Of a stretch of DNA of 55,349 nt, positions 15,200 to 25,032 are shown piece by piece (within the stretch, counting starts at the first letter, position 1; every line of letters starts with the position of its first letter). The DNA is taken from NCBI GenBank assembly GCA_017518105.1, contig JAFWWC010000025.1:1-55349 (forward strand), given 5' to 3'. The stretch comes from Selenomonadaceae bacterium (GTDB lineage Bacteria > Bacillota > Negativicutes > Selenomonadales > Selenomonadaceae). The position numbers and the translations under genes were made by a program. Below the pieces are notes generated by a model that was given only the letters and a program-made list of their open reading frames with translations, was not told the DNA's origin and made no database searches.

Positions 15200-16459
15200 A
15201 TGCTGACGAATGCGCCGAGAGGCACGAAAGATATTTTGCCGGAGCAAGCAGGCGGTTGGCTTTGGCTTGAAGATAAAATCCGCGAGCTGTGCAAGCTTTA
15301 CGGCTACGAGGAGATACGCACGCCGACTTTTGAACACACGGAACTTTTTCAACGCGGCATAGGCGAGGGCACGGACGTAGTTGATAAGGAGATGTATACG
15401 TTCACAGACCGCGGCGACCGTTCGATAACGTTGCGTCCAGAAAATACCGCGTCGGTTGTGAGGGCTTATCTGCAGAACAAACTTTACGCCAAAGGACTCG
15501 TGAAGCTGTTTTATATCGGGTCGATGTTCCGCTACGACAGACCGCAGGCGGGGCGGCTCAGGGAGTTTCATCAGTTCGGCGTGGAGGCATTGGGCGAAAA
15601 AAATCCCGCCGTCGACGCGGAAATAATCCTGCTGGCGTGGGAGTTCCTAAAGAGCTTCGGACTTGATGACTTAACGCTAAAGATTAATACGGTGGGTTGC
15701 CCGGCGTGCCGCCCGATTTATAGACGCAAGCTCAAGGAGTATTTCACGGAGGAGATTGACGAGCTGTGCGACGATTGCAAACGACGCCTAGATAAAAATC
15801 CGATGCGTATCCTCGACTGCAAGATTGACGGCTTGAAAGATTTCATGGACGACGCCCCGAAGATTGAAACTTGTCTTTGCGACGACTGCCGCGAACATTT
15901 CAACCGGGTTAAGGAGTTCCTGACGGCGGCGGGCGTCGAGTTCGTGATTGATAATCGGCTGGTGCGCGGGCTTGACTACTACACGAAGACCGCCTTTGAG
16001 ATTCAGTATGCTCCGTTGGGTGCTCAATCGGCAGTTGCGGGCGGCGGTCGCTACGACGGCTTGATAAAGGAAATCGGCGGCGATGATACTCCAGCTGTAG
16101 GATTTGCGGCGGGCTTGGAAAGGATTCTTCTTGCCTTGGAACTTCAGAACCGTTTGCCCGCGACCAATAAAAAAATTGCCGCGTTCGTGGTATCTAGCGG
16201 CATGGCGGCGGAGGTTTACGCCTTCAAACTTTTGACGGACTTGCGGCTGGAAAATATTTCGGCGGCGATGGACTTCGGCAAAAAGAGTTTAAAAGCCCAG
16301 ATGAAACAGGCGGCGAAGTCGGGCGCAAAGTTCGCGCTGATTGTCGGCGAGGACGAGGTCGCAACCTCAACCGTCACCGTAAAAAATTTGGAGACCTCCG
16401 CGCAGGAAAAAGTTCCCGTCGAAGAAGTCTCCAGTATGCTCAGTCAAAAAAATTCTTGA
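15200..16459 (+). CDS. hisS: Histidyl-tRNA synthetase
   Basis: A 419-residue class II synthetase. N-terminal RGTKDILPEQAGGW, motif 1 region, motif 2 GSMFRYDRPQAGRLREFHQFG, histidine motifs LVRGLDYYTKTAFE and AVAGGGRYDGL, motif 3 GFAAGLERILLAL, then the C-terminal anticodon domain. The insertion domain carries cysteine pairs (CPAC, CDDC, CLCDDC) as in many Firmicutes HisRS. The 3' end overlaps the convergent lipase gene by 20 bases. Confidence 0.97.
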   Translation: MLTNAPRGTKDILPEQAGGWLWLEDKIRELCKLYGYEEIRTPTFEHTELFQRGIGEGTDVVDKEMYTFTDRGDRSITLRPENTASVVRAYLQNKLYAKGLVKLFYIGSMFRYDRPQAGRLREFHQFGVEALGEKNPAVDAEIILLAWEFLKSFGLDDLTLKINTVGCPACRPIYRRKLKEYFTEEIDELCDDCKRRLDKNPMRILDCKIDGLKDFMDDAPKIETCLCDDCREHFNRVKEFLTAAGVEFVIDNRLVRGLDYYTKTAFEIQYAPLGAQSAVAGGGRYDGLIKEIGGDDTPAVGFAAGLERILLALELQNRLPATNKKIAAFVVSSGMAAEVYAFKLLTDLRLENISAAMDFGKKSLKAQMKQAAKSGAKFALIVGEDEVATSTVTVKNLETSAQEKVPVEEVSSMLSQKNS

Positions 16460-17708
16460 GCGCGGGCGTTAAGTTCTCTTGGGCGGCGAGCGCGGCTTCA
16501 AAGATTGTCAAGTTCTCCGTCGATTCGCCAGAAGTTTGCATGAACAGCGGCACGCCGCTTGAATCCAAAATAAATTCTTCCAACGTGATGAGCCTGTCAC
16601 CTAAGGGCGCGTCACGATTTTTTTTCGCCCGCAGGATACGAATCAGCACGTACTTACAGCCCGAACCTTTCGCCGCGTCGACGAACTCATCAAAGTCCTC
16701 GTCCAAAATGTTTTTCTCTTTAATCACGACGCTTTGTTCAGCCGCGAACGTCAATTTGCTAAAGTTATTCCTCAAGCTGTCGTCGAGCGTGTTTAGGATA
16801 AGCCCTTCGTCCGAGGCGTGAAAGCTCCCCTTAACCAAAAGAATCGGTGCGACGTAAAGCGGCGTGTCGATTTTATCTTGCGCGTCGTGCCGGAAGGTGC
16901 CGCCCGCATTGACGTAATCGCGGATTGCGCAATCGAGGTAAACTGCCATCTTGTGCGCCATGTGGTCATCGGTTACATTTTGCTGATACGCCAACGCCTT
17001 GCCGAAGTGAACGTAACCCAAAGCCCGCAGAGATTTTTTGATAACGTCGCCGCTCATGACCACGCGGGTTAAGTCTAGCTTGTCATTGTAGACGTTAGCC
17101 AACCCATGAGACCCGACCGCCGGCGCACCAAAGGTTATCGTCTTGAGCCGACTTTTATCAACGCCCAAATCCGTCAGCCGAATCGCCATAATCGTTGCGA
17201 CCGAACCGCCTAAGCTGTGCCCTGTCAAGTAAAGCGTCTCTTGAGGATTTTTATCCAGCGAAGTCTTCAAGCGTTCGGCAAGCCCGTCACTCAAAACCAC
17301 GTCGGCATAATCGCGAAAGCCCCTGTGCACGAAGAGTTTATCGCCAACGTTCTTTTCTTTAGGGGCGAGGGGCGCGGCGTTGTCGTTGAGGTGCACCCGT
17401 CCGACGCGGAAATCAACTTCAACGTCCTTTAAATTCTCCGTGCCCGCGACCGCTAAAATCTTCGCGTTGCCTTTGCTGACCAGATAAGCCTTGGCGTCGG
17501 CGCGATTGGTCTTCTGCGAAATCTTTTCTATCATCCAGCCGCGCTCGTTTAGCATGGAACGCATAAGATAACTTTCGTCGGCTGAGTAGGCTCCCATAGA
17601 ACAAATCGCGCAAACCAATCTAAGTTCCGTCGCGTCGAGTTCGTCACTTGCCGCCGCTGAGTTCATCAACGCCACACAAAACATCAAAGCCGCTAAAAAT
17701 TTTTTCAT
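16440..17708 (-). CDS. Secreted class 3 lipase-like protein
   Basis: A 422-residue protein. A signal peptide at 1-20 ends in NSAAA, followed by an alpha/beta hydrolase of the fungal lipase (class 3) type: VAGTENLKD, HRGFRDYADVV, the nucleophile elbow GHSLGG with S165, TFGAPAVGS and a later DHMAHKM region that may hold the catalytic histidine. The C-terminal 120 residues are not assigned. The substrate is unknown; a phospholipase or esterase in the envelope is plausible. The start overlaps the stop of the upstream C_GCAxxG gene (ATGA). Confidence 0.85.
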   Translation of the reverse strand: MKKFLAALMFCVALMNSAAASDELDATELRLVCAICSMGAYSADESYLMRSMLNERGWMIEKISQKTNRADAKAYLVSKGNAKILAVAGTENLKDVEVDFRVGRVHLNDNAAPLAPKEKNVGDKLFVHRGFRDYADVVLSDGLAERLKTSLDKNPQETLYLTGHSLGGSVATIMAIRLTDLGVDKSRLKTITFGAPAVGSHGLANVYNDKLDLTRVVMSGDVIKKSLRALGYVHFGKALAYQQNVTDDHMAHKMAVYLDCAIRDYVNAGGTFRHDAQDKIDTPLYVAPILLVKGSFHASDEGLILNTLDDSLRNNFSKLTFAAEQSVVIKEKNILDEDFDEFVDAAKGSGCKYVLIRILRAKKNRDAPLGDRLITLEEFILDSSGVPLFMQTSGESTENLTIFEAALAAQENLTPALKNFFD

Positions 17709-18112
17709 CGCGCTAAGTTTTCCTCCACGACCTCGACGCCATGTTTAATGCAATCGGGGCACGAACAAAGCATCTTGCCTGAGTCGACGCCTTTAAGCTC
17801 CCGACAGATAATCGCGCCGCTCTTTTCGCGGAAACTCGTCAGCATCGCCCTAGAAATTTTCATCGTCGAACCCTTTGACTTTGGCGTATCAAGATTGCCA
17901 GTGCTGTTTTTCAAGCCCGCGATTAAAAGCCCGCCCGTCAACGCGCCGCATACGCCGTCCATAGTTCCCATACCAGCCCCGAATCCTTCCGTTGCTTTGA
18001 ATAAAACTTCCTTAGGCACGTCGACCAAATCCGCACAGGCAACCACCACTGATTGCGAACAACTGTAGCCTTTGCGGTGAAGCTCGTCCGCCAATTTAAT
18101 TCTGTCGCTCAT
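17705..18112 (-). CDS. C_GCAxxG_C_C family redox protein
   Basis: A 135-residue protein of the C_GCAxxG_C_C family. The conserved cysteines are present: GYSCSQSV near residue 17, the name-giving VCGALTGGLL near 54, ICRELKG near 102, and C-terminal LCSCPDCI. The family is thought to bind a metal or iron-sulfur cofactor and often sits beside redox enzymes, but its reaction is not known. It is translationally coupled to the downstream lipase. Confidence 0.88.
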   Translation of the reverse strand: MSDRIKLADELHRKGYSCSQSVVVACADLVDVPKEVLFKATEGFGAGMGTMDGVCGALTGGLLIAGLKNSTGNLDTPKSKGSTMKISRAMLTSFREKSGAIICRELKGVDSGKMLCSCPDCIKHGVEVVEENLAR

Positions 18113-18139
18113 TTTAAAGCCTCCTCAAAAAATATTACA

Positions 18140-18275
18140 CATGCCCAAAGGTTTTGGAGCCGCCAAGGACGGCGGCTCAGCCGCGTCTGAATCATGGATG
18201 ATTCATAGCGGCACGCCCCCGCGAGGTGTCCTTTCTTTTGTAACTTTTCTTTGGACAAGCAAAGAAAAGTTTTCA
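18140..18275. repeat. Triple-hairpin palindromic intergenic element
   Basis: Three perfect stems in a row: GAGCCGCC (18157-18164)/GGCGGCTC (18171-18178); GAATCAT (18189-18195)/ATGATTC (18198-18204); AACTTTTCTTT (18242-18252)/AAAGAAAAGTT (18261-18271). The compact arrangement is typical of dispersed palindromic repeats. The last stem also sits 6 bases beyond the dacF stop and may terminate dacF. No second copy is in the window. Confidence 0.55.
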
Positions 18276-18276
18276 A

Positions 18277-19557
18277 CTAACTAAAGAAATTTTTTATCTT
18301 GTCGAGTATCAGCCGGAAGAAAGATTTTTGCTCAACGTCTGCAGTCGTTACCACGTCGACTGAGGCCGCCTCCCGTCCGTCGGGCAAAACAACTCTTATC
18401 TTGCCGATTGCCTCACCGCTTTTAATCGGTGCCGTCAGCTCGTCGGGTAGGTCGTAGACAATTTCATAAGCGTTATCGTTGCCCTCGAACACCGGCATTA
18501 TAATCTCGCCCGCCGTCTTGACTTGCATGGATTTGCGCCGCCCCTTTGTTATCGGCAACGTCTTGACGACTTGCCCCGGCTCAATCAGCGTTTGCGACGA
18601 CACCCGACCAAAGCCATAATCAAGCAGGAAGATTGAATCGTTCCAAATGTAGAGACTGTCAAGCACAACCGCAATCAGTTGAACGCCGTTTTGCTTAGCC
18701 GACGTAATAAGGCAACGCCCCGCCGCGTCGGTGTAGCCCGTCTTGATTCCGTTCGCGCCGCGATAGAGCCATAGCATTTGATTTTCATTGCGCAGGAGTT
18801 TGGTATCGTCATGAATCCAACCGAACGAAATTTCCTTAGTCGCGCAAATCTCCTCAAAGTGCGGGAGGCTGAAGCCGTGCTTAGCCATAATCGCCAAGTC
18901 GCGTGCCGTGGTGTAGTGATTGGGGTCTGGCAAGCCGTTGGCGTTCGTGAAGTTCGTATTCACCGCGCCGAGCTCGTGAGCACGCTTAGTCATGTGCGCC
19001 GCGAAGTCAGGGACGTTTCCGCCGCAGTGTTCAGCAATGGCAATCGCGCCGTCATTGCCGCTGATTAGCATCATGCCGTAAAGCAATTCGCCGAGAGGAA
19101 TCTTTTCCCCAACGTCAAGCCAAAGCGTTGAACCTTCCGCGTTATAAGCTCCCGCCCCCACCGTGACGAGTTCATCAAGCCCGCCGTGCTCCAGTGCCGT
19201 TATCAGCGTCATCATCTTAGTTGTACTGGCGGGGAACATGTGAGCATCGGCGTTTCGTTCGTAGAGGACGTGCCCTGTTGAAGCCTCAATGACGATAGCC
19301 GCCGTCGCAGTCACGTTCGGCAAGGCGTCATCGGGGGCTACGGGTCGCGTGTTCTGAATCGGCGTTACGGAATAGCCTGGGTTAAGTCCAGAGTTCTCGG
19401 AAGTCAGCGTTTGCATTGGGTGAACGACTTCTCCCTTTGGTGCCTCGTCCAGTCGCATGAGTTCGGAGGCAGGCATTCCCACTGCGCCAACGTCGACGCT
19501 CATAAGCAACGGAACTGCTATCATCGCCGCCAAAACTTTTTTCCAGTTCAAGTGCAT
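18277..19557 (-). CDS. dacF: D-alanyl-D-alanine carboxypeptidase (PBP5/DacF type)
   Basis: A 426-residue serine peptidase that trims the terminal D-Ala from peptidoglycan stem peptides. N-terminal signal peptide (KKVLAAMIAVPLLMSVDVGAVG), then S111-T-T-K114 as SxxK, S166-G-N as SxN, and KTG in ANGIKTGYTD near 270. A C-terminal beta domain and an amphipathic tail (FFRLILDKIKNFFS) tether it to the membrane. It lies 6 bases downstream of dnaE on the same strand. The exact dacA/dacF name is by general resemblance. Confidence 0.92.
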   Translation of the reverse strand: MHLNWKKVLAAMIAVPLLMSVDVGAVGMPASELMRLDEAPKGEVVHPMQTLTSENSGLNPGYSVTPIQNTRPVAPDDALPNVTATAAIVIEASTGHVLYERNADAHMFPASTTKMMTLITALEHGGLDELVTVGAGAYNAEGSTLWLDVGEKIPLGELLYGMMLISGNDGAIAIAEHCGGNVPDFAAHMTKRAHELGAVNTNFTNANGLPDPNHYTTARDLAIMAKHGFSLPHFEEICATKEISFGWIHDDTKLLRNENQMLWLYRGANGIKTGYTDAAGRCLITSAKQNGVQLIAVVLDSLYIWNDSIFLLDYGFGRVSSQTLIEPGQVVKTLPITKGRRKSMQVKTAGEIIMPVFEGNDNAYEIVYDLPDELTAPIKSGEAIGKIRVVLPDGREAASVDVVTTADVEQKSFFRLILDKIKNFFS

Positions 19558-19563
19558 CTCTCC

Positions 19564-22500
19564 TTAGTAAATCTTTACGTTATCCGCGCCGAGTAATTTT
19601 ATCAGCTCGCCGCGCAAAACGGAGCCATCGGAAATTTTCTGCGGAATCCTCTTCCACTCGCCGAACTTGTTCAGGAAGATTCGACTGGTGCCGGCGTGTT
19701 CAGCGAAGATTTTCTTTAGCTTAGCAAAGGTCGCGGGCGTTTCGAGATTTTCGGGTATCGTCAGCCAAAAGTCCGCCGCATAGAATTCCGCCGCCGTGAT
19801 TGAGTCCGCCAAGATTGCTATCGTATCGTTCATGTTATCGACGCGCCCTTCAACTACAACGACTTCATCAGGCAACGCCACGTTAAAACTTTTGCTGAAG
19901 ACGGCGGGGAAAAGCGTAACATCAATCGTGCCGTCGAAGTCCTCAACCTTAACGAAAGCCATCGACTCGCCGCGCTTAGTCATGATTCGCCGAACCTCCG
20001 TTATAAGCCCGCCGACTTTGACGCGCCGACCAATGAATTTGCCGAGGTCTTTACTAGTCTTGAGGGCGGAAAACTTTTCGCGCAAGTCGTCGAGCGGGTG
20101 ACCCGATATGTAAAAGCCGAGCGTCTCCTTTTCCCACGCGAGAATTTCATTGGGCGAACGTTCCTTTACATCGGGGAGGGTGCTATTAGCCTCGTGCAAC
20201 TCGTCATCGCCAAAAAGACTTATCGCGCCGCTTTGGCGTTCATGATAACGCTTAGTGCCCGCCTCCATTGCCGAATCCAACGCCGCCAAAAGAGCCGTCC
20301 GCCGCTTGTCCACACTGTCGAACGCGCCGCACTTTATCAAGTTCTCAAGACTGCGCCGCGGAACCTTCTTAGAGTCGAGGCGTCCGCAGAAGTCAGCCAG
20401 CGATTTGAACTTGCCGTGTTGCCGCTCGTCGACAATGTAATCAACAGCCAATTCGCCGACGGTCTTTACAGCCGCCAAGCCGAAACGAATTGCACCGCCG
20501 TCAACCGTGAAGTGCGCCGAGCCAGCGTTTATGTCCGGCGGCAGAACCTTTATCCCCATGCGCTGAGACATCTCGATATAGCCGGCAATCTTGTCAACGT
20601 CCGGCGTACCCGACATCATCGCCGCCATATACTCTGCAGGGTAGTGGGCTTTAAGGTAAGCCGTCTGCCAGGCGAGCAATCCATAAGCCGCCGAGTGTGA
20701 CTTGTTGAATCCGTAGTCCGCAAAGTGCGTCAACAGCTCGAAGATTTTCTCCGCCAAAGATTTTCCTACGCCGTTTGATTCACAGCCCCGCAAAAAGTTT
20801 TCCTTCTGCGCAAGGAGTATGTCAGCCTTCTTCTTGCCCATTGCCCGCCGCAAAATGTCCGCCTGCCCCAACGTGAACCCCGCCAGCGTTTGAACTATTT
20901 GCATAACCTGTTCTTGATAAAGTATCACGCCGAAGGTTTCTTTAAGTATCGGCTCAAGCTTCGGGTGCAAATAATGCGTGACTTTGCGTCCGTGCTTGCC
21001 CGCTATGAAGTCTTCGACCATGCCCGATCCCAAAGGCCCTGGTCTGTACAGTGCGACGGTCGGGATTAAGTCCTCGAATCCTTCAGGGCGTAGCTCCTTA
21101 ACCAAAGCCGTCATGCCCGCCGACTCCATTTGGAAGACTGCGCCGGTTTTGCCAGCCGAGAGCATGTCCGAAGTTTTCTTATCGCGCAGAGGAATCATCG
21201 ATAGTTCCAAGTCGACGCCGCGAGCCGCTTTGACGTTCTCCAAAGTCTCAGCCATAATCGTTAGCGTTCGCAAGCCGAGGAAGTCCATCTTAAGCAATCC
21301 GAGTTCTTCTATCTTGTCCTTGTCGTATTGCGTGACGAGTGCGCCGTTTGATATTTGTAGCGGAACGATTTCATCAAGCGGAACTTTCGAGATAACCACG
21401 CCCGCCGCGTGAACCGACGCATGACGCGGAAGCCCTTCCAACTTCCCTGCGAAGTCTAGGATACGTTTCGATTCGGGATTAGTCTCGTACTCGTCGCGCA
21501 GGTCTTTGGACTTCTTCAGGGCGTCGGCTAGCGTGATGTTCAGGACGTTTGGAATCATTTTGACGAGCCGCGAACTTTCTTGATAGGTCACGTCGAGCAC
21601 GCGGGCAACGTCCCGAATCGAAGCCTTAGCCGCCAGAGTCCCAAACGTGGCAATCTGTGAAACCTTTTCCGCGCCGTACCTGTCCTTGACGTAAGCAATC
21701 ACCTCATCGCGGCGAATATAGCAAAGGTCAACGTCAATATCGGGGAGCGTCACGCGTTCGGGATTGAGGAAGCGTTCAAAGAGCAAGTTATATTTCAGCG
21801 GGTCGAGTTCGGTAATCTCCAAGACGTAAGCGACGAGACTGCCCGCCGCCGAACCTCTGCCGGGACCTACTGGAATTTTCTTGCGCCGCGCAAAGTTGAT
21901 GAAGTCATAGACAATCAAAAAGTAGCCGTCGTAGCCCATGCCGTGAATAATTTCTAGCTCGTGGTCGAGGCGCGTCTTAATCTCGTCCGTCAAAGTCTCG
22001 TAACGGTCTGGAAGTTTTTTATAGCAGAGGTCGCGCAGATAATCAGCGGCGGCGGTGTAGCCTTCGGGCAACGGGAATTCGGGCATTTGGAACTTGCCGA
22101 ACTCAAGCGTAACATTACACCGCTCAGCAATCCTCAAGGTGTTGTCGCAGGCCTCAGGCGTATCAAAAAACAGCTCGCGCATCTCCTCCGCCGACTTCAA
22201 ATAGTAATCGTCCGAAGAAAACTTCATCCGCTTAGCGTCGTTAATGGTCTTGTTCGTCTGAATGCAAAGTAGCAAGTCATGAAACTCGCTGTCCTCGCGG
22301 CGGACGTAGTGTGAATCGTTCGTGGCGACAAGCGGAATATTCATTTTGGCGGAAAGAACCTTAAGCGCACGTCGAACTTTATACTCGTCGTCTAGCCCGT
22401 GATTTTGTATCTCCAAAAAAAAATTATCCCGCCCGAAAATTTCCACGTACTCGGCGATTAGTTCCTTAGCGCGTGCAAAGTTTTTGTCGAGAATGGCACG

Positions 22501-22929
22501 GGGAATTTCGCCGGCGACGCACGCACTTAAAGCAATCAAGCCCTCGTGATACTCGCGCAGGATTTCTTTATCGACACGCGGACGATAGTAAAAGCCCTCA
22601 GTCGCCGCCCGACTCGCCAGCTTAACTAGGTTCTTGTAGCCCGTGTTGTTCTCGGCAAGCAAGATAAGGTGGAAGTACTTCGTGCCGTCGGTCTTTTCGC
22701 GGTCTAGGCGTGATTGCGGAGCCACGTAGACTTCACAGCCGATAATCGGTTTGATTCCGCGCTTTTTAGCCGCCTTATAAAAATCTATGACGCCGTACAT
22801 AGTGCCGTGGTCGGTTATCGCTAGGGAAGTCATGCCGAAATTTTTAGCCGCGTCCAAAAGGTCATTAATCCTCGCCGCGCCGTCAAGCAAGCTGTATTCC
22901 GTGTGAACGTGCAGATGCGTAAAGCTCAT
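19564..22929 (-). CDS. dnaE: DNA polymerase III alpha subunit, DnaE type
   Basis: A 1121-residue replicative polymerase. The PHP domain begins FTHLHVHTEYSLLDGA; the catalytic core shows GPGRGSAAGSLVAY, PDIDVDLCYIRR and YQEQVMQI. The helix-hairpin-helix region contains GFNKSHSAAYGLLAWQTAYLKAHYP and an OB fold follows (GGLITEVRRIMTKRGESMAF). Length and organisation match DnaE1/DnaE of Firmicutes; a PolC would be expected elsewhere. A promoter lies upstream on the minus strand. Confidence 0.97.
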   Translation of the reverse strand: MSFTHLHVHTEYSLLDGAARINDLLDAAKNFGMTSLAITDHGTMYGVIDFYKAAKKRGIKPIIGCEVYVAPQSRLDREKTDGTKYFHLILLAENNTGYKNLVKLASRAATEGFYYRPRVDKEILREYHEGLIALSACVAGEIPRAILDKNFARAKELIAEYVEIFGRDNFFLEIQNHGLDDEYKVRRALKVLSAKMNIPLVATNDSHYVRREDSEFHDLLLCIQTNKTINDAKRMKFSSDDYYLKSAEEMRELFFDTPEACDNTLRIAERCNVTLEFGKFQMPEFPLPEGYTAAADYLRDLCYKKLPDRYETLTDEIKTRLDHELEIIHGMGYDGYFLIVYDFINFARRKKIPVGPGRGSAAGSLVAYVLEITELDPLKYNLLFERFLNPERVTLPDIDVDLCYIRRDEVIAYVKDRYGAEKVSQIATFGTLAAKASIRDVARVLDVTYQESSRLVKMIPNVLNITLADALKKSKDLRDEYETNPESKRILDFAGKLEGLPRHASVHAAGVVISKVPLDEIVPLQISNGALVTQYDKDKIEELGLLKMDFLGLRTLTIMAETLENVKAARGVDLELSMIPLRDKKTSDMLSAGKTGAVFQMESAGMTALVKELRPEGFEDLIPTVALYRPGPLGSGMVEDFIAGKHGRKVTHYLHPKLEPILKETFGVILYQEQVMQIVQTLAGFTLGQADILRRAMGKKKADILLAQKENFLRGCESNGVGKSLAEKIFELLTHFADYGFNKSHSAAYGLLAWQTAYLKAHYPAEYMAAMMSGTPDVDKIAGYIEMSQRMGIKVLPPDINAGSAHFTVDGGAIRFGLAAVKTVGELAVDYIVDERQHGKFKSLADFCGRLDSKKVPRRSLENLIKCGAFDSVDKRRTALLAALDSAMEAGTKRYHERQSGAISLFGDDELHEANSTLPDVKERSPNEILAWEKETLGFYISGHPLDDLREKFSALKTSKDLGKFIGRRVKVGGLITEVRRIMTKRGESMAFVKVEDFDGTIDVTLFPAVFSKSFNVALPDEVVVVEGRVDNMNDTIAILADSITAAEFYAADFWLTIPENLETPATFAKLKKIFAEHAGTSRIFLNKFGEWKRIPQKISDGSVLRGELIKLLGADNVKIY

Positions 22930-22961
22930 CCGTCAAACCTCCCTCCGAAAATTTTTCTGCG

Positions 22962-22990
22962 ATTATACCAAAGACGCGGCGTTTGTTCAA
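22962..22990 (-). promoter_or_regulatory. Promoter of dnaE
   Basis: On the minus strand TTGAAC (22990-22985), 17 bases, TATAAT (22967-22962). Confidence 0.7.
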
Positions 22991-23008
22991 TTACGCAGGG
23001 CAAGCCGT

Positions 23009-23036
23009 TTGACTTTAAGAAATTCTCTGCTAAACT
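23009..23036 (+). promoter_or_regulatory. Promoter of hemB
   Basis: TTGACT (23009-23014), 16 bases, TAAACT (23031-23036) with extended TGC, the same extended -10 as at infC. Confidence 0.65.
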
Positions 23037-23057
23037 GCCGCTAAGGAGATGATTTAA

Positions 23058-24017
23058 ATGCTTAAGCTTAGACCCCGCAGGTTGAGACTGAATGAAAATC
23101 TGCGCTCAATGGTTCGTGAAACTAGTTTATCCGTCAAGGATTTGGTTTATCCGCTGTTCGTGGTGGCGGGCGAGAATGTCCGCGAGGAGATTCCGTCAAT
23201 GCCCGACTGCTATCATCTGTCCGTTGATAATGCTGTCGAACTTGCCAAGAAAATTTCCGCGCTCGGAATTCCCGCCGTTGAAGTCTTCGGCTTGCCAGAG
23301 TACAAGGACGAGGTCGGCTCCAGTGCGTGGGATATGAATAGCCCTGTGCAACGTGCAATCGCCGCCATAAAAAAAGCCGTGCCCGAACTCATCATCGTCG
23401 GCGACGTGTGCCTTTGCCAATACACCAGCCACGGTCATTGCGGCAAGCTCTGCGGTCATTACGTCGACAATGATGAGACGCTCAAACTTTTGCAAAAAGT
23501 CGCAGTCAGTCAGGCGGAGGCGGGCGCGGACATCGTTGCCCCCTCGGACATGATGGACGGACGCATTGCCGCAATCCGCGACGCCCTCGACGCTCGGAAC
23601 CTTTGCAACGTGTCAATCATGAGCTACGCCGTTAAATATGCGTCGGCTTACTACGGACCTTTCCGCGACGCCGCAGACTCCGCGCCCAAATTCGGAGACC
23701 GTAAGCAATATCAAATGGACTTCGCCAACAGCCGCGAGGCTCTTAAGGAAGTCGAACTCGACCTTGCCGAAGGCGCGGATATTATCATGGTCAAGCCCGC
23801 CCTCGCCTACCTCGACATCGTCAGCAAAGTCCGCGAGCAAATCAATCGCCCAGTTGCCGTCTACAATGTCAGCGGTGAATATGCTATGGTCAAAGCCGCC
23901 GCCGCTAACGGTTGGATTGATGAAAAGCGAATCGTCGTAGAGAACCTAACCGCCATGAAACGAGCCGGCGCGGACATCATCATCACCTATCACGCAATCG
24001 ACTTCGCGCAGTATTAA
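23058..24017 (+). CDS. hemB: Porphobilinogen synthase (ALA dehydratase)
   Basis: A 319-residue enzyme that condenses two 5-aminolevulinate into porphobilinogen for heme, siroheme and corrin synthesis. Features: [19 protein letters not shown]-terminus, the zinc-type cysteine motif [16 protein letters not shown] (near residues 120-135), the Schiff-base lysines in [15 protein letters not shown] and [13 protein letters not shown]. It stands alone between dnaE and rfbD; its product feeds the cbi genes found later in the window. Confidence 0.97.
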   Translation: MLKLRPRRLRLNENLRSMVRETSLSVKDLVYPLFVVAGENVREEIPSMPDCYHLSVDNAVELAKKISALGIPAVEVFGLPEYKDEVGSSAWDMNSPVQRAIAAIKKAVPELIIVGDVCLCQYTSHGHCGKLCGHYVDNDETLKLLQKVAVSQAEAGADIVAPSDMMDGRIAAIRDALDARNLCNVSIMSYAVKYASAYYGPFRDAADSAPKFGDRKQYQMDFANSREALKEVELDLAEGADIIMVKPALAYLDIVSKVREQINRPVAVYNVSGEYAMVKAAAANGWIDEKRIVVENLTAMKRAGADIIITYHAIDFAQY

Positions 24018-24021
24018 AAAA

Positions 24022-24052
24022 GCTCCTTCGGCTAATGTCGGAGGAGTTTTTA
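24022..24052 (+). terminator. Terminator after hemB
   Basis: CTCCTTCGGC (24023-24032) pairs with GTCGGAGGAG (24037-24046), loop TAAT, followed by TTTTTA. Confidence 0.85.
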
Positions 24053-24067
24053 GTTTGCTGTCAATTT

Positions 24068-24910
24068 TTACTGCTTAAGCTCGGCTAGGAATCTCTTAAC
24101 GGCATCTTGCCAAGTCGGAAGACGTTCAAAGCCCGCCTCGTCGAGTGACTTTTTGCTAAGCCTCGAATTGAACGGACGCCGCGCAGGGGTCGGATATTCA
24201 ATCGTGGGAATGCCTTCGACCTCAACGCTAAGCCCGGCTCGCTCGAAAATCTCTTTGGCGAAGTCCGCCCACGAACAAAAGCCCTCGTTGCTCGCGTGAT
24301 ACGTGCCGAACTTCTCGGTGCCTGCCATGTCCGCCAAAAGCCTCGCTAAGTCAACAGTGTAAGTCGGGCTACCAATCTGGTCATTGACGACGCGCAATTT
24401 GTCTTTAGTCTCGGCTAGCCGCAACATCGTCTTAACAAAGTTCTTGCCGTTTATGCCGAAGACCCAACTAACCCGAACGATAAAATGCCGCTCAAGAATC
24501 GTGCTAACAGAGTTTTCGCCCAAAAGTTTGCTGTAGCCGTACATGTTTACGGGCTTTTTCTCGTCGTGGACTTCGTAGGGCGTGCGACCGTCGCCGCCGA
24601 AAACATAATCCGTGCTGACGTAAATCATCTTGGCTCCGACTTCGCGGCAAGCCTCCGCAACCCAACGCGTCCCGAATCCGTTGACAGTCAAGGCAAGCTC
24701 GCTTTCGGACTCCGCCTTATCAACCGCCGTGTAAGCCGCGCAATGAATGACGACTTCTGGCTTTTGCTCCAAGATAAAATTTTTCGCGCCCGCTTCCGTC
24801 GTCAAGCTAAGCTCGTTGCGTGTGGTGCCGACGACCTCGACTCCGCGCCGTTCCAATTCCTTAACAACGTCGAAGCCAAGTTGCCCCGTGATACCCGTTA
24901 CTAAAATCAT
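24068..24910 (-). CDS. rfbD: dTDP-4-dehydrorhamnose reductase
   Basis: A 280-residue SDR that makes dTDP-L-rhamnose. Rossmann motif GITGQLGFDV (residues 5-14), HCAAYTAVDKAE, STDYVFGG and catalytic YGYSKLLGE, then SWVFGINGKNFV. It is separated from rfbB (45388-46407) by about 20 kb; rfbA and rfbC are not in the window. Confidence 0.94.
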   Translation of the reverse strand: MILVTGITGQLGFDVVKELERRGVEVVGTTRNELSLTTEAGAKNFILEQKPEVVIHCAAYTAVDKAESESELALTVNGFGTRWVAEACREVGAKMIYVSTDYVFGGDGRTPYEVHDEKKPVNMYGYSKLLGENSVSTILERHFIVRVSWVFGINGKNFVKTMLRLAETKDKLRVVNDQIGSPTYTVDLARLLADMAGTEKFGTYHASNEGFCSWADFAKEIFERAGLSVEVEGIPTIEYPTPARRPFNSRLSKKSLDEAGFERLPTWQDAVKRFLAELKQ

Positions 24911-24934
24911 TTCATAACCTCCAATCTTTCCGCA

Positions 24935-24962
24935 ATTCTAGCACAGCAATTTATTTCGTCAA
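24935..24962 (-). promoter_or_regulatory. Promoter of rfbD
   Basis: On the minus strand TTGACG (24962-24957), 16 bases, TAGAAT (24940-24935). Confidence 0.55.
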
Positions 24963-25032
24963 CGGGGGCTTGCGCCGATTGATTTGCTACTGTTAAAATA
25001 ACCGGCAACGAACACTAAGCGAGGCGAATAAC

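Noticed and set aside
20098..20700. A 200-codon plus-strand frame
   Set aside because: Antisense within dnaE; no start signal.
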